DNA of 64,000 bases from assembly GCA_036320915.1 (NCBI GenBank), contig JAXBDG010000004.1, forward strand, positions 1,426,001 through 1,490,000, written 5' to 3'. Position numbers and translations under genes: made by a program. Each line of letters opens with the position of its first letter. Positions within the stretch are counted from its first letter, which is position 1. This stretch comes from Linnemannia elongata. Taxonomy: Eukaryota > Mortierellomycota > Mortierellomycetes > Mortierellales > Mortierellaceae. This document shows positions 1 to 11,220 of the stretch, piece by piece. The notes beneath the pieces were generated by a model. It was not told the origin of the DNA, made no database searches, and saw only the letters and a list, made by a program, of their open reading frames with translations.

Positions 1-3000
1 ATGGTCATGGGCGCGTTTAGTGATTCTTATTTCTTCCATGGCTGTAGTGTTTTTCTTTGGGTTCTTTTGTAGATAGCAGGTGCATGTGTCGAAGGAAACG
101 AATGGTGAGTACAGCATGAATGGTGCTAAGAAAAGAAACCGGGATAATGCCTTTTTGGACACAAACGAAAGTAAAGAAAAAAGGAGGAAGGAAAGGAACG
201 ATACGCGTCGGAGTCCCAGGTGAAAGACAACAAGCACCAAAGATGAAAGTAGACAGTGTCCTTGTGTGTATGTGGCGAATATTATATGTTTGTATGTATA
301 TCTGTATGAGTATGTGCTTCTGTGTAATATTTGCTGCCTGTATGCACTTGTACTTATTTGTTTGTGCTTGACTCGACCCCTCTTCTTCCTCCTGCCCCAA
401 CCCTCTATCCCCCTCCTTGCCTTTCCAATTCTCGAGCAAGCACCTTGGATGTATGCTTATGCCTGTGAAAACCATTTGTTTCTCTTCTTCAACCCCCAAA
501 AACCTCGCAAAAGTGAAGGGATGCTCTTGTAGGTGTAGGAGATAAAAAAACTTCCGCACATGCATCTTTTTTATTCATATCTTTAGGCCGTTGTTAACAT
601 TGAAGCCCTTGGCCTAAAAATGCACTTTGCCTTGACACTGATGGCTATTACCTCTGTTCAGCATCACCCTTTGCTTGGCCTGCATTTTGGCCTGACCATC
701 ATTGGATCATTGCAAGTCAAACTTTTCTTCCCTCTCCTTTTTCACTGACGTACAAGATGATACCAGCAAAACATCATCATCATCATCACCGAGACTGCAA
801 AAGTCAAAGAAAGCAGGATGAATGGGACTTCTCATCCTTGTCAACAATGGAGGCGGGGTTAAAGGATTAGAGGTGCTCTATCGAGGACCAGAAGTACAAA
901 AACAAAAATAAAAAAATGCAAAAAGCGCACTAAACAAACCCTTTTCGCCATTGAGCAGCAACAAAAACAAACAAACAACAAACGGTCATCTGTGCCTGGA
1001 AAAGATCTCTCCGCCTTTCCTATTACCTCTTGGCTCAAACACCCGTCTTTCAGGAATAAGGAGCAAGCAAGCGATTCCATAGGTTAAATACGTTTTGTCA
1101 TCGATATTGTCGTATTGTGAATTGTTTGCTGTTCTTATTATTATTAGGGATGGTCATCATCCGTATTGATATGAGGCCCAACTTTGTTTTATGTGTTTTG
1201 TTAGTTTTGTTGTATAGCTTTCGATTCTGGGGCGCCAATTAAGAAAGAGAGGAAAAGAGAGGAACGAAGAGGCAAGGATGGATTGACATACATCAGCGGT
1301 ATGAAGCTCGACAACAACAACCTTACGCGATGCATTCTTGACCTTCTTTTGACCCACGCTTTTCATTATCCACTAGCGTTCTTTTGCTTTCAGTGCCTCT
1401 GCTTCTGCTGTCCCAGCACAACCTATGTCTTCGGAGGATCGAGATGGACGGCGTTCTCTCTTCAAAAGACCTCTACCACCCCCTTTTTGGTTGATTGTGG
1501 GCCTTGAGTATGATTGGATGGGTAGGGTGTATTTTGTTTACAGAGACCATTGGGGGAAAGGGCACACGCCAATAATGCCTAAAGGAAAAGGGCTCACTGT
1601 TTTCCTTCATTGATTTCACGCTCAAGAGAAGATGTGTCGTCGGTCTTTCTTTCTTCTTCCTCCACAAAAACAAACAACACAACCCACAACTCTCTCTATC
1701 TATTATGCACATGTTTACTACGGAGAAGTTTTATTTGGTTTGTGACCAGAGAGGAGGTTGAAAAACTCTCAGTCTTGTTTATTTTGGTGCTCTCACTTTC
1801 CTTCATTCTCTCTCACCCTTCCCTTTGTTACCAGTGCTAGTGCTAGCGCAGGCACGCGATGCTAGTGATCATTTCGTCAATCTTCCCCTCTCTCTCTCTT
1901 TTTCACAATAGCAAGAACATCAACAGTAGTGACAAGTAATTGCTCTCGCCTTTTTCACTGGGAGTAGCACGAAGCAATGAAATAAGGAAAAGGGGATCGG
2001 GGAAGTCATCATCATCAGCTGCAATAATAATAAGTAATCGTATGAAGAATAAAAATAAAAAATGTAATCGGTTTGCCAGCACAAAATGAGGGGCATTGGG
2101 TTCATCAGGACTTGGACAAGCGAGCTTCTTCACGGGAAAAGAGAAAAAAGGAATTAAAAAAAGAAAGGCAAGAAGGATTTCTGAAGCGAGTAGAGATTAA
2201 GCATATGAACATCGGAATATTGTACGCATGGGGCATGAATTCAGGGGAGGCGCCAGCACGGATGAAGCAAAGTCTAAAACCATGAATTATAGACAGCGAC
2301 AGAGATAGAAAACAAAGAATGTCACTCACATACGAGTAACAAGTTTGGAAGAGGAGAGGAGGCGAGAAGAAGAGTATCGTTGACATGACCCCCCCCCCCC
2401 CCCCTCATTCTGTTCTCTATAATGCAGGTATTAGCGTGAATATATGGTGATATCGTCGTGCATGTATTCTGCCGTTTATGGTTGTACCCATTGCCCATAA
2501 ACATCATATGCCTTCGTACCGAAGTAAAAAGAGAGCACATCTATCCAGTTTGCGTCCATGGTTACAGTAGTAGCAAGAAGACAAGTAGAGAGTGGAGACG
2601 AAGCAGAGCGAGGCTGTTGTCTGTGTTGTCCGTTGTGTTTTTCTGTGCTGCCCTGCCTGTTACTTTGCGGCGGATATTTGCTTATTCAATTCAATCCCGC
2701 ATGGTACTCTTTCACAATAATAACAATAATCCTACAAAGTATGAGGGTGCCTTTCTCATCCCCTTCTTCCACATCCAACTCCACTCCTCTCAATTATCTT
2801 CCACTCCACTCCTCCCATTACTCCTCCACGGCTCTCAATGGGCCCCAACTCTCCTTCCCTATAAAGACTCGTCCTTTCCTTTCTGCATTTTTTTGTTTTT
2901 ACTTCTTCTCTTCCTTGTCGCTGTCGCCTCCTTTCACTCCTCCGCCCTAATTTTTAACGCCCTTCTTTCTCTCTCCTTCTCCACAACCCGGTAGTTGATT

Positions 3001-3241
3001 TTCAATCCCCTCTCACTCCTACAATCCTACCACCACCACTCCCTTCGCCTCCACCTCCGATACCCCGACACACAGCAGAGCATCAGAGCACGACCCACCC
3101 CCCAGCTTACACTCAGCTACGCACATCCATCTCATATCCTCTCCAAGACTGACCTCCTTCCACTTTCCCCATTGACGCGTTCATATACACACCAAAACCA
3201 CAACACATACAACACATACACCACATACAAACATACAGAAC
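1..3241. other. Gene-free flank and promoter region
   Basis: I see no convincing gene here. The open frames, the longest being 182 codons on the minus strand at 17-565, have low-complexity translations without a recognisable domain and lack the C-ending codon preference of the real genes. The stretch holds a run of 16 C at 2389-2404. From about 2740 it becomes strongly pyrimidine-rich, then CA-rich just before the ATG at 3242, which is the promoter and leader pattern seen before other genes in the window. Confidence 0.6.
2860..2865 (+). promoter_or_regulatory. Candidate TATA box of the Tag1-like gene
   Basis: TATAAA sits in a pyrimidine-rich context about 380 bases before the start codon at 3242. 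A transcription start near 2890-2900 would give a leader of about 340 bases, C/T-rich and then CA-rich. This is a motif match only; no transcript data support it. Confidence 0.4.
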
Positions 3242-6200
3242 ATGTCAAACGCCAATGGCACTCCCGCTAACGAGGATGGCCACCTCCCATACGACGAACG
3301 TGATGAAGACTATCAAGAGTTCGAAGAGTATGACGAGGTCACCAAGCCTGCCACCCGCCCTTTCTACAAGCGCCGCAAGTACTGGTACTTCTGCGCCGTC
3401 ATGACCGTTCTGACTGTTGCCATCGGTGTGCCTCTGGCCATCTTTGTCATCTTGCCCAAGGTTGCCCAACTTATCCTCAACAATTCGACCATGAGCTTCA
3501 AGGCCATCCAGATCACCAACCCTACCAACACTTCCCTCCAAATGTCCATGGACGGTGACCTCGGTCACACTGGACCCTTCGCTGCCACCATCGAGTTCCC
3601 TGAACCCATTAAGGTCTATTATGGTGAGACTGAGCTTGGAGAGATGTCTCTTCCTCCCACCAAGGCCAGCGGTGGCAGCGGTAAATTGGTTGCTGACGCT
3701 CAATTCAACATCAAGGATCAGGGTGCCTTTGGCTCCTTCTCTGCCGACATGGTAAGCCCTCTTGATCTTCTTTTTTCTCTCATTCTTTCGATCGTTTGCA
3801 GTATTGTTCAGGCAACCAACATAAGCATGTACCATTCCTTCATTACAGATGAACAAAGAAACCTTTGTGTGGACCCTCAAGTCCAAGGTGACCATCAAGG
3901 CCCTTGGCCAAACTGTCAGCGACCTTAACCTTAACAAGGACCTCGTCCTCAACGGTATGTACCTTTTTGCCCTTCTTTTTATATATATGTTTCGTCATCT
4001 TAATACGCATCGGCGCATTTTCTTGCAAGTCATCTAAACTTACGTTGTTTTTTCTCTCGATCGATATGATTACCCTACCCTGCAGGTATGGCTGGCTTCC
4101 CCGGTGTCCAGATTCTTAAGTTCGACTTGCCTTCGGATGCTACCGGTGGCCAGGGTATCAACCTGGTCATCGACACTGCCATGAACAACCCCTCGCCCAT
4201 CGGCATCACCCTCGGAACCATCGTCCTCGACATCGGCTTCAACGGCACTGCCCTTGGTCAGGTCCGTGCCACCGGTGCCTCTCTCATGGGCAAGTCCCAG
4301 TCCGTCCTTAACCTCACCGGTATCATGACTCCCCAGACCACCCCCCAGGGTCTTGCTACCGTCAGGTATGTATAGCAGGCTATTTTTTATTTCACTTTCT
4401 CAGTGGGCAAACAATTGGCGCTAGTTTAGGTACCTTGTCCCCTGTAGTCTAATTAACCCTTCATTACTCTGGCTTATTTAGCTCGCTCTTCTCAGCCTAC
4501 ATTGCTGGCGGCACTTCCGTTACCTCCGCCAAGGGTGTTTCCGTTTTGCCCGATGGTGTCAACGAGGTTGGCTGGCTCTCGACCGGTCTCAAGTCCATGG
4601 CCCTCAACGTCCCTCTGGTTGCGCCCCCGGGTCTCAATATCATCCAATCCATCACCCTCGGCCCCATGGGTATGAACTGGACCAACGCCGATGCCTATGC
4701 TCCCCTTGCCAACTCCCCCGGTGTCGTCGCTGGCTTCAAGATGCCCTTCGGCTTCTCGCTCAACGTCACCCAGGTCCAGAATAGCATGACCGTCATCTAT
4801 AATAACAAGGATATGGCCACCCTCAACGCCCTCGAGTGGGGCGCTGCCGTCACAACCAAGGATGCTAACGGAACTGCCATCAACTTTGCCCTGCCTCCTA
4901 CTCCCTTCGCCATTGCCGCCGATGCCCATGCCGACTTTGATGACTTTGTCACCAAGCTGACCGTTGGTGCCAGTCAGCCTTTCACCGTCAGGGGTACAGC
5001 CGGCACCGTTGCCACGACCCCCATCGGAGAGGTTCGCATCACCGGCATTCCCTTCAAGTCTGACGTCGCCTTGTCTGGTCTCCAGGGTCTCAAGACCGAT
5101 CCCACTGTCATCAACAGCTTGACCGTCATCGGTGGCACCCCCACTGGTCTCCAGATTGCCCTCAACTTGACCATGGTCAACCCCTCCCAGCTCTCCATCG
5201 ATACCGGTGTCGGCGAGAATGCCCCTGTTACCTTTGCCATGCAGTACGAGGGTGACAACGTCGGAACTGTCATCTTCCCCTCGTTGAACTTGGTTCCTGG
5301 TGTCAACCTTCGCACAGCAGGTGCTATCTTCACCCCCACCGGCACTCCTGGTGGCCAGGCTCTCTTGCAAAAGTACATGTCCAACCAGGCTGCTACCGTC
5401 GACATTTTCGGCTCCTCCTCGTCCTCTGCCATCGCCCCCTTGGCCGCTGGTTTGGCGAGTGTTCAGTTGCAGTCCAACATGCCCGGCAACCCCGCTCAGC
5501 TCCTCTTGGGCACCGCTTTGACTATCCTTGACAACACCGGCGAGACCGGCATTGCTATGGCCACCGTCACCGTCAACAACCCCTTCGTCCCAGGCCTGAC
5601 AATCAAGTCCATCAAGTCAACTGTCACCTACAATGGTCGCACCCTCGGAGCCATTGACCTGCCCTCGGTCACCATCAGCGTTGCCGGTATGAGCCAGCAG
5701 GCTTCCCAGCCCCTGCCCTTGTCCATGGACCTCAGCCTTGATTCTCTCATGGCCCTCATGGTCGACCAGGCTGCCGTCAACAACCTCAACGCTGAGCCCA
5801 TCAAGGCTTTGACCCAGATGGCTAAGGACCCCACTGTCAAGATCCCCTCGTCTGTCTTTGCCGGATTCAACTTGCCCAACTTTGTCAAGGCTGCCATGGC
5901 CGGCCTCAAGGTCGATGTTGCTATGTCCGTCACTGTCTTGGTCGGTGAATACGAAACCTCACTCACCCTCACTCAGCCTGGCGTCCCCACCTCCACAGAT
6001 GATACCATCTTGAAGCTTCTCCCCATTGTCGGTCGCCCAATTGCTCAGTCCATTGTCGACTTGGCCACCTTGGCCTTTGACAGTGTCATGATCAACAGCC
6101 CCGCCGAGACTGACTTCACCACTAACATCAACGGCCTCATTGGAAACACTGGCCCCTTCGATGCCGAGATCACCTTCCCCAGTGGCTCCACCGTCGCCTG

Positions 6201-8573
6201 GATCAACGGTGGCGAGTCCTCCCCCATCGGCCAGATTGCCATGCCCCAAGTCTCTGCCAAGGCTGATATCGGCGCCAAGCTTGCCTTGACCAACGTTCCT
6301 TTCCACGTCGCCAGCGCTGCTAACATGGGTGCCTTTGTCGGGTACTCCTTGAAGGCTGAGGCCTTTGACTGGGAGGTTGTTGCTTCGAACATGACTGTCA
6401 TTGCCATGGGTGCCCCCATCCCTGGTATCAACATGAAGAAAAAGGTTACTCTTAAGGGTTTCAACGGCCTCAAGGACTTGGCCATTGAGAAGTACGATCT
6501 TCCCTCAAACGATCCCAACGGAATCCATCTTGTCCTCACCGCCAAGCTCACCAACCCCTCCAACGTTGGTATCGAGATGGGCACCGTTCAGTTCTCCAAC
6601 GAGTTCCAGGGCCAGGATATCGGATATGTCGGAACTTCTGGTCTCAAGTTACTCCCCTCAGGCCAAACTCCCATCGCCATGGAGGGTACTTTGACCAAGC
6701 AAACCTCCGAAGCTGGACTCAAGGCTCTCGGTGACATGTTCCGCTTGGCCCTTAACGGCGGTACTCCCAACTTGATCGTCAAGGGGAAGTCTGTCACCCC
6801 CGCCAGCGGCCCTGTCTCCTGGTTGGACTCTGCTTTCAAGACCTTGACCATGAACGTTACCCTCCCCAGTCTCGGCAAGCAGGACATCATCACTGGTATT
6901 ACCCTCAAGACCATGTCCTTGGACTTCACCGGCTCCAACCCTTACAGCGTCATGACCTCGTCCGATAACATCGAGGCCACGTTCAAGATCCCCTTCTCGT
7001 TCCCTCTCAGCATCACCAAGGTCGCCGAGGACATTAACATCCAGCTGCCCCAGGGCCACAATGTCGCCAACCTCAAGCTTCCTTTGGGAGATGCTCAGAC
7101 CATTTCTCCTGGTCTGTTGAAGACTGCTTACTCTAACCAACCCTTGAAAGTCAACGACGACTCGCACGACACCTTCAACCAGTTCTCGAAGATCTTGACC
7201 ACCGGTCCCGGAGTTCAGTTCTTCTTGTCTGGAACCGCTGACACTGTTGCCGAGACCGCTGCCGGTGCTGTCACCATCCCTGGTGTAGCTGTCAACGTCG
7301 CCTCAACCATGGCTGGTATGAACCTGAACGTCGGTGGTGCCTCAATCACTGATATCAAGATTGTTGGTGGTACATCGGAGTACCTTGAGATCAACCAGAA
7401 CGTCGTCCTGCAGAACCCCTCTGGCCTGACCGTCAAGGTCGGCGATGTTGCCTTCAACATTGGCTACGCTGGTAACAACATGGGTCGCGCCGTTGTCAAG
7501 GACATGATCCTCGTCCCCGGCAACAACACTCTCCCCGCTGTCTTCCACATGTCTCCCTCCAACGAGCACGTCCGCGATGGTTTCTTGACTGGTTTCGTCG
7601 CTGGTGCTTCATTCACTCTCGATGTTGCCGGCGCTGCTGATTCGACCAAGGTTGAGTCCTTGAAGGAAGCCATGGCCTCGGTCAAGATGGCCTCGACCAT
7701 CAAGGGTATCACCGACAAGCTGATCCCTGTCGGCAGCGGTGCCCAGCCTAACATCCTCGAGATGTTGCAGGTAATGCTTTATTCTTTGTCCATTCCTATT
7801 ATCTCCTTTTTTTGCACATTCATGGTATGAAAACTAATAGTCGTTACCATTGCCCTCAATAGATGACTGCGCCTCGTAAGACCCCTGTCCAGGTCATGAT
7901 CTACAACCCCTTCGATACTCCTCTGTTCATCAAGAGGATGAAGGCCACCAACTACTGGCAGAGCAAGTACTTTGGTGAGCTCGACGAGGAAGTCAACTTG
8001 ACTGTTCCCCCCAAGTCCACCGTCCGCTCGCCCACTGTCACCATGGTCTCGCCCGCCGGTCTTAGCTTCATGGGTACTCTCATCCCTTTCATGTCGGCGT
8101 ACCCCCAGATGCTTCTCGGTATCGCCGTCGATGTCCCCTTCGACGTCCAATCGACCATCCTCACCTACGTTGGAGGACAGAGCGGATACTTTGGTAACGT
8201 CGGATACAACCAAACCGAGACCATCATCAAGGTCCAGGTCGGAGGCAAGGCCCCCGCAGGTGCTCTCCCCGCAGGTCTCGCTGGCCTCGTCCATGACGAT
8301 ACCAACAACTCGACCACGACTGCTCTTCCTTCGCCCACCACCACCGCCACCACAGGTGAAGCCTCAACCTCGACTGCTACTGCGTCTACCACCGGCTCAG
8401 CCTCAGCTCCCACCGCCACTGCCACTGGTGCTGCTACCGAACCCATTGTCAAGCGTCAGGTCCAGACTCTTGAGGACGGTCCCGGTTCAGAGGACCCCGC
8501 TGTGGTGGAAGCCTGGATCAAGGCCATGGTCAACAAGTTGGCTGCCGATCAGGGTCTCCCCCCTTACTACTAA
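3242..8573 (+). CDS. Large Tag1/DUF3712-like membrane protein with repeated LEA2-type domains
   Basis: Exons are 3242-3751, 3849-3954, 4086-4365, 4482-7770 and 7863-8573, with GT-AG introns and a continuous frame giving 1631 residues. An acidic cytosolic tail of about 47 residues leads to a basic patch (YKRRKYW) and one membrane span at residues 48-71. The rest is predicted lumenal or extracellular and consists of repeating units of about 150-170 residues, with recurring phrases such as GxxGLKxL, NPSxVxIxxG and N-terminal beta-rich LEA2-like stretches. The C terminus is a Ser/Thr/Ala-rich stalk with a KR site. This matches the fungal DUF3712 family, to which I believe the yeast vacuolar protein Tag1 (autophagy termination) is related. 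That assignment is from memory of the family and the function here is an inference. Family members are often shorter. The CA-rich leader supports the start. Confidence 0.65.
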
Positions 8574-9503
8574 ATCCAACAAAAGGTAGCTCAACCCAAG
8601 CCCAAAATGAGCTGAAGCCTCAATATACACACTTACAAAGGGAAGAAGGGTTAGGACTGCCTCCTTTCAAGTCTTTCCCACCTTCCCTATCTTTTTTTGT
8701 TTGCTCCTAGTTCATTTCCACTCTTCCTTACATTATTTTTTCTTCTTTCATCCCATTTTGCAAGTTAATCGATTTTCTTCTCCTATTCTTCACCACCTTT
8801 TTTTCACTCTTGAACGAAGAAACAGTTGGATTTCTTTTCTTAATTTTTTTCTTCGCCCTTTACGAACCAGGCGTTTCTTCATTGGACCTTTTCCTATTTC
8901 TGTTATGACTGCGCGTGTTGCAATTGGGTACGAGTTGACACTATCCTTTGTTCATATTACCCACATCTTCTTTCCGCATCCCCCTTTACTTTACGACTTA
9001 ATTACTAGTACTATAATACCCATTGGCGTTCCTAATGATAGTTTGCCAGCCTAATAATTCCCCTCCCCTTATCATCCTCCACCTCCTTCCCCAACCCCCC
9101 TTTTTGTAATGACCAACTTTAACCCTTAGAGACGATCTGCGAAAAAAAAGATAAGAAATTCGCAAACACTGTTTCTTTTACGGGAACATAATAAAAAGCC
9201 AGAAGAATACCTTCATATATTTGCCTTGGGTTGACACGATATGACGAAGAGAAAAATCTATATAGAGCATGGGAAGTGCAGCTCAAGGATGCGCACCTCC
9301 TTCAAAAGGAGTAGGGCTGAAGATGGAGCTGCAGAAGTCTGTGCGCGCTTTCAAATCCATCAAGTTGTTCCTGGCTTAAGGGTATCCCACATGGGGCGTT
9401 TTCCTCTCAAGTATTTCAGCCCCTGTCAGCCTCCCCACACTTCCGCTCTTTTTTCTTCACACCCCCAACCAAATACCCATTCCGCAGAATAAGAAGGAAC
9501 ATA
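8574..9503. other. Intergenic: T-rich 3' region of Tag1-like gene and promoter of the thiamine kinase gene
   Basis: No gene is visible. It is T-rich to about 9060, as expected for a 3' untranslated region, with a candidate poly(A) signal at 9190-9195. I looked for the thiamine pyrophosphate riboswitch core before the next gene, because that gene makes TPP, and did not find it. Confidence 0.5.
9190..9195 (+). terminator. Candidate poly(A) signal AATAAA
   Basis: Exact AATAAA about 617 bases after the Tag1-like stop codon. It is far from the stop, so an earlier site may be the one used. Confidence 0.3.
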
Positions 9504-10989
9504 ATGAACTGGCAACCAAGCAAGTGTCTCGAAGATCCCCAGGAATACCAACAGAAATATGTCACTGCCAACAGTGATGCCATGGCAGGTCACCATGGCA
9601 AATTTGCGCTCATTATTCTGAATCAACCCATCCTCATTCACCGCACCCTCTTCAACAACGTATGGCAAAACGGTAAGTCTCTCGCTATGAAGGACTGGGG
9701 CATCGCGGATAATCATTGGGAGACAAAGAGGGGCACGCTGACGGAGAGACATTTTGCGAGAGACCAAGGGCTCATTATTGACATTGATGGTTACCTGAAA
9801 CTGATTAATTGACATATCTGTTTTTGATCCGCATATATTTTTATGGTAATATAGCTACGTATCGATTCTGCGCAGACGGTGGGGCCAACCGGTTATACGA
9901 TCTGCTGAAGACCGACGAGGAGCGCTCAAGGTATGAGTGGTTTACCTGGAGTAGCAGAAAGGACGACTCACTAGAATTCAGGAACGTTTTGTTATCAGTT
10001 CAATTGAACAAAGTCACCCTTGATTCTCACGCGATTTGATTTTTTTTCCCCCCGTGTATGCGATTAGGTTCCTTCCCGACTATATCCGAGGCGATCTGGA
10101 TTCACTACGCGACTCTGTCAAGAACTACTACCAATCCAAGGTGTGCTAACGGCAGCGTGTAGCTCATGATCTTCAAACAACGTCGAATATATCCACCCGT
10201 TCTGATTGCTAACTATCTAGCTCTGTGTGAAAAATGCTAGGGGGTGCCGGTGGAAGGCGTGGATGACGAATACTCAACCGATTTCATGAAGTGCGTAGAA
10301 CTCGTCCGTGCGCGCGACCCCTCACCATCATCATCATTAACAACAGAAGGATCAACAGCATCAGCAATAACCTCACAGGCACCAGATCACAAAGCCCTGG
10401 AGGAACGTCGGGCAAGCAATCTCGGGATCATCGCCTTAGGAGGCACAGGAGGTCGCTTCGATCAGTCCATGTCGAGTATCCACCACCTCTACATCCTTAA
10501 CCAGGAACGACAGGCTACCTTGGTCTCGGATGAGAGTATTGTCGTCGTCCTGGGTGCTGTAAGTTTACTTCATCCACCTCTTTCAGCTCTTAGCCAATAT
10601 GTGTGTCCTGTCGCCGTTTCTGATATTGTGCCTTGCTCATCGACATCACACAAATAGGGAACGCATGACATTACCTGTAACTTGGACATTGAAGGCCCAA
10701 CCTGCGGGATCATTCCTGTCGGATCTACCGAGGCCATTCTAACAACTACCGGCCTCAAATGGGACATTGGTAATTAAAACTTTCGTTTCCGCTCTGTTTC
10801 ATAAACTACGTACATACTTCATGAACACTGACACCCTCTCGTTCTGTTCTGTGTGCTGCAATAGAGGACTGGAAGACAAGTTTCGGCACACAGATCAGTA
10901 CCTCCAACGCACTGGCCGAATCTAAGGTCACTATCAAGACCAACGCCCCCGTTGTTTGGACAACCGAATTGAGATTCGGGGAGAAATAA
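9504..10989 (+). CDS. THI80: Thiamine pyrophosphokinase
   Basis: Transfers pyrophosphate from ATP to thiamine, giving the cofactor TPP. Exons are 9504-9672, 9855-9930, 10068-10140, 10241-10558, 10658-10769 and 10865-10989, all GT-AG and in phase, for 290 residues, a normal size for fungal enzymes. Family signatures are present in order: CADGGANRLYD, the acidic RGDLDS, the D..STDF.K metal/substrate site, GGTGGRFDQ, and near the C terminus the thiamine-binding domain with GIIPVG and STSN. A loop of about 35 Ser/Thr/Ala-rich residues (from about residue 120) separates STDF from GGTGGR; family members often have a short variable loop here. The ATG at 9504 is the first in frame. Confidence 0.93.
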
Positions 10990-10993
10990 TAAA
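10988..10993 (+). terminator. Candidate poly(A) signal overlapping the stop codon
   Basis: AATAAA begins inside the TAA stop of the thiamine pyrophosphokinase gene, and the 42-base T run begins 23 bases further on. An AATAAA this close to the stop would give a very short 3' untranslated region. Confidence 0.3.
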
Positions 10994-11013
10994 ACATGGC
11001 ACTTGTCAATATA

Positions 11014-11015
<2 letters not shown>

Positions 11016-11057
<42 letters not shown>
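11016..11057. repeat. T42 homopolymer between convergent genes
   Basis: An uninterrupted run of 42 T lies between the thiamine pyrophosphokinase stop (10989) and the Xrn2 stop (11221). An A18 run follows at 11121-11138. Their lengths are likely variable and hard to sequence accurately. Confidence 0.9.
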
Positions 11058-11059
<2 letters not shown>

Positions 11060-11220
11060 TCTCTTTGATCTAGGTACAAGGATGGAAGAGAAATTGCATC
11101 AAAGTAAGATTGGAAAAAAGAAAAAAAAAAAAAAAAAAGATAGTTGCTGCTTGTGTTGAGAATAATAATAAGGATCGCAAAAAAAAAGTATGGTACAAAC
11201 GAGGCAAAAAAGAGAAGGAC

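Noticed and set aside
17..565. 182-codon open frame on the minus strand
   Set aside because: The translation is low-complexity and His/Phe-rich with no domain, lacks the local codon preference and has no supported exon partners.
4492..5370. 292-codon minus-strand frame opposite the Tag1-like gene
   Set aside because: Shadow of the coding strand with a biased Gly/Asp-rich translation and no own promoter.
9060..9503. Possible TPP riboswitch before the thiamine pyrophosphokinase gene
   Set aside because: I could not find the conserved CUGAGA and thiamine-binding core segments in the leader or introns.
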